NCBI GenBank assembly: GCA_945910005.1
Contig: OX246743.1
Span: 39,425,461-39,489,460 of the forward strand
DNA: 64,000 nucleotides
Source: Isoperla grammatica
Taxonomy: Eukaryota > Arthropoda > Insecta > Plecoptera > Perlodidae
Direction: 5' to 3'
The notes under the pieces were generated by a model. It had not been told where the DNA came from. It ran no database searches and saw nothing but the letters and a program-made list of their open reading frames with translations. Positions 37,569-48,462 of the stretch are shown here, in pieces. Position 1 is the first letter of the stretch. Each line of letters begins with the position of its first letter. Position numbers and translations under genes: made by a program.

Positions 37569-38070
37569 ATAGTAGTAGTAGTAGTAGTAGTAAATCTTTA
37601 TTTTAGCAGTTAATTGCTATTTACACAATACAATATGTGCATAAAATACACAATACACACATCACAACCATTTCATTCACAATACATAGTATGACTAATA
37701 TTAATATACAAACTGTAAGCCTATAGTCTATTTATTCTACACAAAAACATATTATTTAATTTAATTTTCCCAGAAACCTTGATTTTCATGGGGAAGTGGG
37801 ATAATTTTCTTTTCTTTTACTAACTTGCAACAAGCTCTTCTAAATTTATTAGGACAATTGTAATTTCTTATTTCAGAGGGAATTCTATTGTAAATTTTTA
37901 TTCCTTTACTAAAGATTATGTTATCCCCAAACTTGGTATAACTTCTATCAATTTGGATTTTATTGTTCACTGTTGATCTTGTATAATGCAAGTTTTTCAC
38001 ATCACACCTTTTTATTTCTCTAACCAAATAATTTGGTGCATTTCCTTTATGTATTTTAAAAATAAATAAT
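37569..38070 (-). mobile_element. LINE reverse transcriptase C-terminal fragment
   Basis: The minus-strand frame from about 38050 to 37761 has Tyr-x-Thr-Arg-Ser, then Lys-Gly-Ile-Lys-Ile-Tyr-Asn-Arg-Ile-Pro-Ser-Glu-Ile-Arg, then Phe-Arg-Arg-Ala. This is the usual end of a LINE RT polyprotein. It is followed by a 3' stretch and a (TAC)n/(TAG)n tail at 37569-37592. Truncated at the 5' end. Confidence 0.78.
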
Positions 38071-38651
38071 AAATAAATAAATATAATAAATAAAAAAAAC
38101 AATTAATAAATAATGAAGGTGTGAAGATGTTGAAGAGCAATCATGGTGCAGAGAAGTAAGTGGGAGTTGCGAAGGAGCTTTCACAACAACACCACCACAA
38201 AAAAGCCCCCCAAAGTACCCGACATGCACGTCGCTTGGATGCTGATGTAGGATAGGGTGGTTTAGGTACACATACACCTACACTCATCTTTCTGGTGTAA
38301 TGTTTTTGCCCGCTTAAAGTTAAGCAAGTGACAAGAAATGGTTAACGAAGTTTTCAGTGATGCCATAATTTGTATTACAGAAAACGATAAACCACAAGTC
38401 GCCCTTCGAACCCCCCCCCCCCCCCCCCCCCCCGAGGAAGATCGTCAAGCATCAACTACCATAGCCAACTAAATATATACACATATATATATTCCGATGA
38501 TCTCTTTAATTCATAGTTTTTATGTAAACTAAAAAAACCTACACCACAAATTTTTAATCAACAGTTGAATTATCTGTGTTAGATGAAATTATACCGGGCA
38601 GTAAAAACCTTTAATATTAATAATTGAGGCATACATTACCTTTCATTTCAG
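38071..38651. other. intergenic, C23 run
   Basis: An uninterrupted run of C lies at 38411-38433. No gene recognised before the acceptor at 38651. Confidence 0.6.
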
Positions 38652-39130
38652 ATGCTAACCAGTGGTGGCTTCCTTTCATGGGCACAGTGGCGGATAGTGG
38701 AAGACAGCAGCCTCGCTCGAAGCCTCCTCTGCCACCTGGTGATGGCGGAAGCAACTGGTGGCATCCCTTCGTCAGATGGAGTGAAAAAGTGCCGTACGAA
38801 CCCGCGCCGAAGCGCAAACAGCATCAACCTCTACTAATCAAGTGCTTTACGTGCGGCATGTGCTTTAGGGACAACTACGACCTGAATACGCACATGATGT
38901 ACGAGTGTGGGAAAGAACCAGAATGTCCGAGGTGCTGTCGGAAGTTCAGACTGCAGAAGAGTTTGAATGCTCATCTGCAATACGCGTGCGGGAAAAAGGC
39001 GCAGTTTTCGTGTCCGTTTTGTCAGTATTGCGCCAAATGGAAGTGCGCACTCAAGAAGCACATTCAGCGCATTCATAAGTGCGACGATTTTAGCGGGGGA
39101 AATACAAATGTACTAAATAAAAATATTTAA
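38652..39130 (+). CDS. lola: lola-type terminal exon on the opposite strand, three fingers
   Basis: Acceptor acctttcatttcag then AT, giving Asp-Ala and a 159-residue tail, in phase with all others. Fingers lie at about residues 65-86 (C2HC), 92-113 (C2HC) and 121-142 (C2H2). The middle one follows its linker without the usual aromatic. The leader has two related Trp-Trp motifs (Asn-Gln-Trp-Trp-Leu-Pro-Phe and Ser-Asn-Trp-Trp-His-Pro-Phe) separated by a Pro-rich stretch. AATAAA occurs inside the last codons and again at 39235-39240. All ligands are present, so it should be functional. Confidence 0.88.
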
Positions 39131-39865
39131 ACATATTTTGTTAAAACCTGCAAGAAAATGCATAGTTTTGTGTTACAGCTGACAAATTTAAATCTTTAAT
39201 TGTTGTACATCCAAGTGCACTATTGAACAATGTAAATAAAGTAAACAAAACGTATTCGGAAATACATACTTGAAAGTTGTTTTTTTGGTGTGTAGTATAT
39301 TTCACGATAATGGAACACAGTATATATATATATTTTGTAATAATATTCCTGGTGGAAGACTAGATGCAGAGAAGCAGAAGTTGGAGAAAATAGATTGTAA
39401 TGACTATGAAATAAAAACCGAACAAAAAGTATGATTTGTTGGGAGCATGTTTGAAAAGATGTAGGAGGAGTTGAGTGAGCTTGTGAGGTTGTATAAGATG
39501 CTGGTTTTGAAATATTTATTAATTAGTTCACGGGAGTTCGGCGAGCCTCCATGCTAGGCAATTAAATAGAGTATAGACCTTGATTACAATAACAACGTAT
39601 TATTAAATAAAAAAAATAAAAAAATTCACATTTAGAGTCTACCCACACAGTAATGAAACTGATTTGCAGTGGGGGACTTTAATTTAAAGCGACTAAACCA
39701 ACTCTGTAAGCTTTGAACACCATCGACGAGTGAGCGATAACCAATCAAAGATCGATATTTCAAATACGAAATATAAGAATCAGTGATTGGACAGTGCGAA
39801 CACCTGCGGACAAATGTCAGAATCAACAAGGCCAATTCAGAACAACTTTATTATTATTGTTCTAG
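39131..39865. other. intergenic with repeat family E copy
   Basis: Likely 3' UTR of the preceding exon (AATAAA at 39235), then AT-rich DNA. A 0.2-kb repeat copy at 39635-39840 ends 25 bases before the next acceptor. Confidence 0.6.
39635..39840 (+). repeat. dispersed repeat family E, copy 1
   Basis: Closely matches the complement of 50620-50820 over about 200 bp, sharing words such as cgacgagtgagcgataacca and gcgaacacctgcggacaaat. Probably a MITE. It supplies the false ATG-led extension in front of the exon at 39866. Confidence 0.85.
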
Positions 39866-40176
39866 GCGCTGTGATAATCGAGCGTTACTTCCAATGTCCG
39901 GTGTGTAACGTGCGCTTCAAGACGGACCACGATCTCACACATCACAACGTTCAAGAGTGCGGTAAACAATTCAGATGTCGAACATGCAACAAAGTCTTCA
40001 ACCTGAAACACAACTTCGAACAACACGTGCAGTACGTGTGCGGAAAGGACTGGCACTGTCTGAAGTGTAACGCGGTTTTCACAACGAAGTCTATGCTGTG
40101 TGCACATTTCCTTCTTTCACATTGCTACTCTGTAGGAAAGAACTTAGATGTTCCGAAGTATGATGAGGTTTTTTGA
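39866..40176 (+). CDS. lola: lola-type terminal exon on the opposite strand, three fingers
   Basis: Acceptor ttattattgttctag then GC, giving Gly-Ala-Val and a 103-residue tail. Fingers lie at about residues 11-32 (C2HC), 38-59 (C2HC) and 65-86 (C2H2), all with complete ligands. The leader is only 10 residues. An upstream in-frame ATG at 39787 comes from a repeat and lies in the intron, so it is not the start. The Gly-Ala-Val opening matches the other plus-strand exon at 34795, which may mean common descent. Confidence 0.87.
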
Positions 40177-43098
40177 GAAGAAATATTTTTTAGAGTCACA
40201 TTATATAGATTTGAGTGCGAGAAAAAGAAATTATTTACAACTTACAATGACGGTCAAATAATCGTAATCAGGACTTGTAACAATGGTGGCAGGTGCCTCT
40301 AGCTGTTAACAAACTGTATTCACATTGTATCTAGCAGATAAAATTATAACAATTGCATTTATTTATGAATTTGTATAAACAAAATATGTGATAGAAGGTG
40401 TAGCCTCTACTCGACATAAGCATTGTACAAATCTTTGGGTCTACACATTTGTAAGCTTACATTATTGAGATTGAGCACTTGTGCCCTTACGCTCCAATAT
40501 CTATCTAATTAGCTGCACTTGGTTGATCTGCTGTATTTATGGACCTCTTCTCAGGTTGTTGAAGCTCGAAGATGATCGTTCATACGGGTAAAGGACTCGT
40601 CGTAATCATTAATCGAATGTGGCTATTTCACCCCTAGATGTATACTCTACTAAATTAGGGACTTTCTTCTGTATACAAAATATGTTGAGATTTCAGAAAA
40701 GAGTTTCATTCATAGATATTAGGTGGAAATTTTACACATCATTACGGAGGGAAAAAGGGCAAACATCGTAGTGAAGTGATCAATCACATTGGAAGTTCAA
40801 GAACTTATGTTATTTCAGTTTTCACAAGAGCATGCTCGAAGGATGTTACTTCTAACTTTAAATCTATTAAGTCAAGAGATTGACAATCAGGTTTATGTTG
40901 TTTTTCAAGCAGATATGTAGTAAATCATTCATAAACAGTGTTGTTTACCTCACAATGACATCACATACGATTTTATTTCATTGAGCGGGAAACATGTAAT
41001 TAACAGAAATTAAATGAGTTTCTTTAGTAAATTAAGGATGTGTAAGCTATTTCAATTTCACTTACTAGTAAGATTAATATTGAAAATAAAAGACAATTCC
41101 CTATTGGAAGGGGGATTGGCTACCATCCATAAAAGGCATTTGCCATTCCTGAAGTAATATGGTAATACCTTTCCACCACAAATCCACTGAATAAATTAAC
41201 ATTGTATCAAGCATATGTTTGTATGAGTTGAGAATCGATTAATAAAGCTATATTTGTGTACGTTTGTTGAACAACAAATCATTTGTGTGTTTTTTCTAGT
41301 TCATCACTGTACCAAATAATGATACACCAGTGTTATATAACCAAATGCTGTCTATAGAAGTTGATTTCTGTAAATTCATTAGACCAATCTTATGGAGAAG
41401 TTCACTTCTATTCGTTTGGTGTGCATGTATACTATGTAGTAGTGTAGTTGATATGTGTATATCCTATCCAAGAATAAAGAATTCTGCAAAATATCCCAGA
41501 ACGAAAAATAACCTATAATGGGTCAAGGACGATAATAAATTAGTGTAAAGGAAGTGTACAACACAAGAATTATTATTTATAATTTATTAATCCCAGTACA
41601 AAATTGAGCAACAAGTACAAAGAGAAAAACTTGAACAAATAGTTAACTACACAATATAGTTAGAAGAGGATTCAAAGAGAGTCCTGTGATCACCACTACA
41701 ATACAAATAACTGTGAGCATACATAATGGCTTGTTAACGCAAAACTAAAGAACATGCCAAGTAACTACGAACCAAACATCAAACGATCATCGTCGCTTAA
41801 CATCAATATCGCATGGTTATCATTCTCCTCGTTCCTTTTAGTTGAAGATTGTCAACAAGCCAAGATCGTTTAAAAAGCATTATGGTTTTTGTTATCTTTA
41901 AAATGATGTTTAGTATCAAACTAATGACATTATGTGGGGCTTGTTTTTATCAAGACCAACAGATATTCTAAAAAAAAAAAAAAAAAATGGTGCAAAATTG
42001 GTTTTGTGTGGATAAAATGAGTCGATTTCAATACATCCAAACATTATACATATTTAATCAATTTTTAAACATACTGATTGGACCGAATCCCACATGTCGA
42101 ATTTTTAAGTTTAAATGTCATCATAAAGACACAAACACTAAACATTACATTCTCACTCTTTTCGACTGCCATGTGTGTCCATCACTTCTACAAAGATTAT
42201 ATATATGGTATAGGTATCCATTTACTGTTCGGATACAAATTCACCCTTTGACTTTTACGGCCAACTTCACAAACGGCTCAGTTTCAACTCTGTAACATTT
42301 ACACTCTGGTTGTCTTGGTCAGAATAACGCAATGGCTTTCATAAAAATCTTCTGAGTACCCTGGAATATGTATAAGAATCTAAAAAGAAATATTTAAAAC
42401 TCGTAAGCGAAGGGTGAGTTAACAAGACAATTAACATGCAATTGCATTATTAAAGTAGGCATTGTATAACAAATAACTATTGAATAATTACACTGTTAAC
42501 ACAGTCCAACAACTTGGTAACATTCTATGTTATAAAGAAATATTATTTTACTCAAGAAAACACTTTTAGAATCCTTTCACACATATTAAAACATTATGAT
42601 AACACTAACAGGAATGTGTTTGAATTACAATCTTCAAAAATATACCTTATATGAGATATTTATAACATTCAGTAAGCATACTGTGCATGACAACGTAACA
42701 TCTCGCGACACAAGCACGCACGACTATCACCAATTACAGTCTGTTAAAATCGTTATGGGTCATCGCCAAACCCACGAAAACAACCATATTTCTCGTCTAA
42801 ACTCCATTTATTGTTGAAGTACGTCGTGATGATTGTGGGGAATGAACATGTTTTTATTGGTCGCAGATAAAGCCACTCTTAAATTCTTTCTCCCACCAAC
42901 GACTCAGACCCAACATGCCGGTAAGTACTGAGTAGGAAAGCTGGAGTAGGTCTCGCGCATTTCTTACCTACACTCGTTAGAGTGAGACATTGCCGATAGG
43001 GGCAAAACGGTGGCGCTGCCATCGGCTAGTTTGGAGGCTCAACAAGTTTATCATTAATCACCACTAGTACTTCAACCATAAATTAACATGGGTCTCAC
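40177..43098. other. intergenic, mostly unassigned
   Basis: A copy of dispersed repeat family C lies near 40660-41005, with its gggaaaaa, cattcataaacagtg and tgacatcaca blocks. Short open frames at 41330 and 41987 lack motifs. A tentative 54-nt plus-strand cassette exon at 42867-42920 is listed separately as a finding. Confidence 0.5.
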
Positions 43099-43481
43099 CT
43101 ACAATTCATGACGACGCTTCATATGCGTTTCGAGGTTCCACTTCCGATGACTACGAAAAGGACAGAGCTCACATCGAAACTGACGTTCTTTCCCACACTC
43201 GAGGTTAAGATGATTCTTGAGATTCCTATCGTTGATGTAGTGCTTGCCGCAGTTGGGACACGTGAACATCGGTTCTTTCCCACAGCTGGCCTTGGAATGC
43301 TCTTGAAGGTCAGCTTTGCGCTTGAAGCTACTGCTGCATCGCGAACAGCGGAAGTGTGTCTGTCCGCACTCTTTCTTGATGTGTCGATGGAGGTGACACT
43401 TGTTCTTGTACGTGCGCAGGCATGTAGGGCACTCGTAGCGGTCCGAAGACTCGTTGTGGACAGGGAGAGGCCAGGCGCCTT
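43099..43481 (-). CDS. lola: lola-type terminal exon, four zinc fingers, no start codon
   Basis: Found by reading the minus strand from the acceptor cgtctcgttgcag, which is followed by AA. The 127-residue tail has fingers at about residues 18-39, 46-67, 75-96 (all C2HC) and 104-125 (C2H2), every ligand present. It has no Met near its beginning, so start-based gene finding misses it; long frames on both strands here are shadows. The TAG stop is followed at once by gtgagac, which looks like a donor and could allow a 3' UTR intron. It is the only finger exon on the minus strand between the plus-strand ones. Confidence 0.88.
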
Positions 43482-43765
43482 CTGCAACGAGACGTAATAT
43501 ACCTTGCTATACGATAGGTCGCACAAAATTATTGCTGGAAAGATCATAGGAGAAATACATAATTAACATGTGTATGTTTAAGAGTACAACAGCCTTGGTA
43601 CAATCAAAACTTGACTGAAATGGTACTAATTATTTTGTAAATACTTGTTTAATTAATTTTGATTGAAATAATCATACTCCACTTTTGCCACATTCCCTTC
43701 ATAGGCTCTCAAGTAAATCTACATCACACAGTGTGAGGTGTTCTGCCAACCATGTCTGTACTTAC
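43482..43765 (-). other. intron between cassette exon and terminal exon
   Basis: A 284-base interval bounded on the minus strand by gtaag at its start and cag at its end. It is the shortest plausible intron in the window. Confidence 0.6.
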
Positions 43766-43888
43766 CGATCCTTCGCTCAACTCGACTCTCGGCGTCTTTC
43801 TCTGCTCGAACAATCATGTCGAACATGATGTCTTCCTCTACCCCAGTGAGGCTGTCCTCGACGTCGCTTAGCACCTCCGTCTTGATGC
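43766..43888 (-). CDS. lola: internal cassette exon, phase 1-1
   Basis: A 123-base exon between acceptor ctgtgtgtgcag and donor ATCG before gtaag. It opens with two bases (GC) and closes with one (G), so it can be skipped without changing frame. The 41-codon product is acidic and likely helical: Ile-Lys-Thr-Glu-Val, then Asp-Val-Glu-Asp, then Phe-Asp-Met-Ile-Val-Arg-Ala-Glu-Lys-Asp. It has no finger. Its donor phase is exactly what the terminal exons accept. It could be a linker segment or an optional insert for the exon at 43099-43481. I do not recognise its sequence. Confidence 0.72.
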
Positions 43889-44311
43889 CTGCACACACAG
43901 TAGGGAGTAAACATCAACATTACACAGTAGAAGTGTGAAGATATGTCTGCCTAAACTGTAGGGGGGTGAAGATCTGCCAGTCAATTAAATGAATAATGAA
44001 TTGTTTTGTAACATGACAACCGTGTAATGATTGCAATAATTAAAATATTGTTAATCCAGTTTTAAGTTCTTATGAAAATTATTTGTTGGCTAGAAAACAC
44101 TGTTTTAATATTATGTAACGTACTTAAAAGATTTTACTAAAAACCTTTGATTTTATGCGATATTTCATTAAGCCACATGCTTGTAGAAGGTAACTAAGAG
44201 ACACGCACATATAATGCAATAAATGAAATTAAGAGAAATACATTTTCAAAACAAAAACATTTGTTTTCAAGTTCGTGAAACAGTCAATAATAAAAATAAT
44301 CTCTGTTACAG
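43889..44311. other. gap between oppositely oriented exons
   Basis: AT-rich. It separates the minus-strand cassette acceptor from the plus-strand acceptor by about 420 bases, so both polypyrimidine tracts lie in this interval on opposite strands. Confidence 0.6.
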
Positions 44312-44910
44312 AAGCTGTCACTGAAGCGTTGGGTCCTATCATCACCTCAGTACAAGGGAACTATTGCGATGAAACAAGTCGAGTCAAATGTCCGAACTGC
44401 CAGAAGACCTTTAAAACCATATATTATCTAAACTATCATACAAAACACGACTGTGGACAGAACTTGGACTGTCCAAAATGCAACAAGCATTTCACGAGAA
44501 GTAACAATCTAAAGGTGCATATACAAGACGAATGTGGGAAAGAACTACGATGTGAAAACTGTAACCGAAGTTTCGTGCTGAAACGTTCCCTGAAAATGCA
44601 CATAACACACGAATGTGGGAAGGATATTAACTGTCCAAAATGTGGAAAGAGATTCCGCTCTAAACACGCAGTGGAGCATCATATTAAAAACGAGTGTGGT
44701 GTGATTTTAAGTTGTCCGCAATGTTCTAAGGTGTTCACGCAAACCCGAACTTTGTACTCCCATGTTCGACATGATTGTGGGAGAGATTTCAGGTGTCCAA
44801 CGTGCGGGAAAAGTTTCCAACAGAAACGTAACCTAATACGACACACGCAAAATACGCTGGTAAGACGTCGATGCAACTCAAAGACTAAAAGCATAAATAT
44901 TATACTTTAA
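44312..44910 (+). CDS. lola: lola-type terminal exon on the opposite strand, six fingers
   Basis: Acceptor taatctctgttacag then AA, giving Glu-Ala-Val and a 199-residue tail, the longest in the window. Six fingers start at about residues 27, 54, 81, 108, 135 and 162, a strict 27-residue period. All first five are C2HC. The sixth has Cys-x2-Cys and one His, but its last Cys is ten residues on instead of five. There is no closing C2H2 finger, unlike the other exons. The last codons lie in a 162-bp tandem duplication, which may have removed the original end. Regular spacing suggests growth by finger duplication. Confidence 0.85.
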
Positions 44911-45206
44911 TTATATAAATATGTTAATATTAGTGCCACTCGTTAGTAAAGCACTACTGCCATTGACCAAATTGTTTATAGCTTGCAGTATTATTTTAAA
45001 TGTGAGTCACGGGGAGCGTGAAGTGAAGTGGGAAAGAGCACAAAGACTAAAAGCATAAATATTATACTTTAATTATATAAATATGTTAATATTAGTGCCA
45101 CTCGTTAGTAAAGCACTACCGCGATTGACCAAATTGTTTAAAGCTTGCAGTATTATTTTAAATGTGAGTCACGGGGAGCGTGAAGTGAAGTGGGAAAGAG
45201 CACAAA
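44880..45206. repeat. tandem duplication, 162-bp period
   Basis: Two nearly identical copies (about 44880-45041 and 45042-45206), beginning aaagactaaaagcataaat. The first overlaps the last codons and stop of the preceding exon. Only a few base differences separate them, so the event is recent. Confidence 0.93.
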
Positions 45207-47603
45207 ATCGAACTTTGGCCGATAGGTAATATATATTTTTGCCTACTACTTTCGAGATGGATCAAACAGTATGGAAGTATTCAGGGATAAATAACTGTAA
45301 TATGATCTTTGTTTGAAAATATATGTATTTTGAGCCACAACCAGTTACATAGTTAAATCATTTCACTAATGGGTTTACATGAAATGATGATCACCCTTAT
45401 AATGCAATGATACGGTCATATTTGATAGAACTACAGAATTCCACTGCCACCTTGACAACAAGAACTCCTTTGCCAACATATGTCATCTCCAGCCAGCCTG
45501 GAAACAGATCTTCAAGTGAAAATGTGGTAGTTTTACACAAAGTAAAATTAAAGGTTTCTTCAGAAATGTTTTTTCGAGACGTGATGGCGAAATGTGGTCC
45601 ATATATCACTTGAATGCAAAGTATTCATTAACATGAAACTACAAGCAAAATTGTGTGTTTATTTTTGACATTCATACATATAAACTTTTATCAAGTGGAA
45701 CTAAAATATAATCATCAAATTTTTAGAAATGTGAATAGGATTCTTAATTGAAAATACAAAAGTAAACCATGTATCGGGTGCAATATTAACTAAACGAAAC
45801 AACAGAGACAATTAATAGAAAATTGTGTTTCACAACGTTTGGCTAAATACCTTCGAACAGAACAGATAGTAGAACTTCTCCTAACTAAGGTAGGCCTAAC
45901 AATAAATAAAAGAATAAGACACAGTTACCACCGTCATAAAACTTAAAATCACTTGATCGCCGATTTTTTTAGTCCGCTTACGTTCTCATCCTAGGAATAG
46001 GATAAATTCAATTGAAAAATATACAATTATCCACATTAAACGGGTTTGTTTTTAGTTTTAATAACAATGGTTTCCAAAATGTACAAGTTCCTTAATTTCA
46101 CATAAATAAGTACCGGTATAACATATATTAATTTATTTATTTCTAGTAACATCTAAAAACAGCAAACCCATACAAATCATTAAAGCTTTAGCAAATAATC
46201 AGTAAATGTAGTAAATAAATCAACAGTAAGTAAAATAGTTGACTAAGGTCCGAATTCACCAAACTTTTTAATTGGCCAATTTACTAATCTCAGATTTTGG
46301 ATCTCCGATCAACATAAAATGGCCGGATTAAAGTTTGATGAAACTGGCCCTAAACACTTTTATCCGCATTTTAGTTAGTGCAAGAGATCTAGATCTTTCA
46401 CAGAAAGATGAACACTAAATATATGGGAACGTTGCAATAAAAAACTATCAACATATATAAACAGTTAATATTAAACATACATTTGTTCACTGTATTGTTA
46501 CAATGCCGAAGTCTGTGAGACATTTGATACGTTATTATCCTGATGAATATATCACACATTAAAACAAAAATAAATTAGAACGGTTCCAGAAGTTGCTTCT
46601 CACAAGTATACACAACATAAACTTGTACACTGATGTGTATTTAGTTCTGTGAATATTAAAACTATTTTTATTTTGTTTCATCACGGTACACGACAAAGAT
46701 TTCGTCTGCGACTCGTCATTTCCAAATCAACTCCATATCGTTAGTAAGCCCGTCGTTGTGTGTTGTGTGTAACTATGTTGTTGCCACAGTATTTCCAGGG
46801 TACATGATAAAATATAAATAATGTTGATATTCTCAGAACAACAGCTTTGAAAGCAATTCATTACAAGTGTGTGTGTGTATGCATCATTCAGAAAATATGT
46901 AACTGTCTGGAAAAGTCCTTTTTATACCTCTATTACGATGATACTTGGGCTTTACATATATTTTGGCAATGATCCTAATCCAGATAAAACAGTATAAAAT
47001 AAATGTATCCAGTAGCGAAACTCTAAGCAACGTTCATTACGATTTACTAGGGGATAAGACTTTGCTAAGACTAACGATTAGTGTTTAAGGTTTAACAGTT
47101 TGTGACATATCAAGCGGTGATTTGTTGTTACTAAGTCATATCGGGTCAAGATTGGTTGTTACTAAGAAAGTTGGATCATAGTCAACTTTCTTAGGCACTA
47201 TTCTTAATTCTTAGTCATTGTGAACGGTAATATGTAAAATCCTATATTTCACCTCTGTTAAACCTTAATCGTTAGTCTTTAGCCATTCGTTGTGAGCCTA
47301 GCTTTACGCTGCTCCTAATTCCTTGCGACACTAGCGTGCGTAGCGGTAACCTCGTGACATACGTTGTAAACCATTCTAAAAAAACTAACTACTTTTATGG
47401 CCTCTTCACCTACCACTGTACTAGGCCAACAGTCCACAGGCACAGGACCTGCGCGCGCATGTATTTGAGTCTAGTTTCTTATACTGTGATAATCTCTTGC
47501 GTGTACACTCTACGTGGTACAACTTCAGTCCACTCTATCCACTGACGCCTGACCCGTATCCCACTTGCACAGACTGTTCCCGCTCCACCAGAGCAACCCT
47601 AGC
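45207..47603. other. intergenic, unassigned
   Basis: An interval of 2.4 kb. A frame on the minus strand at 45397-45609 is open on both strands but matches nothing I recognise. Weak inverted ends surround about 46250-46355 (ccgaattcaccaaact and aagtttgatgaaactggcc). A clearer inverted pair lies at 47060-47290. Confidence 0.5.
47060..47290. mobile_element. hairpin MITE
   Basis: The left actaacgattagtgtttaag and the right cttaatcgttagtctt are inverted, with the flanking ggtttaaca/tgttaaacc pairing as well. Confidence 0.65.
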
Positions 47604-47836
47604 TTACACCTTCTCACTGCTCGCAACCACTTTGTGCACAGACTTCATGTGTTTGTCTAGGTTGTCCTTCCTGTTCATTTTCTTGAGACAGAGCGGACAC
47701 TGAAACCTCGGTTCTTTCCCACACACTTTGTGGAAGTGACGCGACAAGGAACCCTGGTGTTTGTATCCTTTGCCGCAGTTGGGGCACTTGTAGGGTAGTT
47801 CCTCGCCACCCTCGTTGCCATAGTAACCGAACATCT
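47604..47836 (-). CDS. lola: lola-type terminal exon, two zinc fingers
   Basis: Acceptor gttgtgttgtttcag then AG, giving Glu and a 77-residue tail. A C2HC finger lies at about residues 18-39 and a C2H2 finger at about 47-68. The linker is Cys-Gly-Lys-Glu-Pro-Arg-Phe. The ATG just after the splice junction is the second residue of the exon and not a gene start. The leader is short and acidic. Frames on other strands here are shadows. Confidence 0.88.
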
Positions 47837-48462
47837 CTGAAACAACACAACGCAGATAACAGCACCACTCACAACATCAGTGTTTGTAAACCGGTGGGTC
47901 GCGGGTTAGTATCAAGTAAGCCGCAGGTTTTAAAAACTCAAAATTATGCAAAATTTAGCTGTTAGAAACTTCTTATTGATAGTTAGAAGTTTGATGACAT
48001 GGATGAATAGTTTAGTTGAAAATATTTTCAAGACCGGATGAGTACTAAAGAATAGAATAATTTAAGGCCAAGTATAAGGAAAAAATAGCACAGGCAAACC
48101 AAAATTGGAAGTACATGCAACAGACAATTCATGCTATGCATGTAATGATGGATAATATGAAGAAATCGAAACACTTTCAGAACAGGGGAGGAATGGAGAG
48201 ATGTTTGAAATCAATTTACGAATTCATTTAAAAAAAATAAAAACAATGTAATAACATATCTTTGTATTGTATTGTATTGATAAAGACAACTATGACCATA
48301 GATCAAAGATAAATTATGCCAATAGCGGTGGTTGGTTCACCTGATATTATATTGATGAAAGCATTGTTGTAATGCTTCTAATAACAGACAGGCTTTCAGC
48401 TGTTTAGATGGAGGAGGGACAACAAGTGTACATGAACATGAATAGATATATTTCTTTGGTAT

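Noticed and set aside
38411..38433. C-run as a regulatory quadruplex
   Set aside because: Single homopolymer; several such runs are scattered without relation to exons, so slippage is the simpler explanation.
43108..43547. Two long open frames covering 43108-43497 (+) and 43119-43547 (-)
   Set aside because: Both are shadows of the real minus-strand four-finger exon in another frame; neither contains ligand spacing for fingers.
45397..45613. Conserved-looking frames open on both strands
   Set aside because: No family recognised and no splice sites in phase with the locus; left as unassigned.
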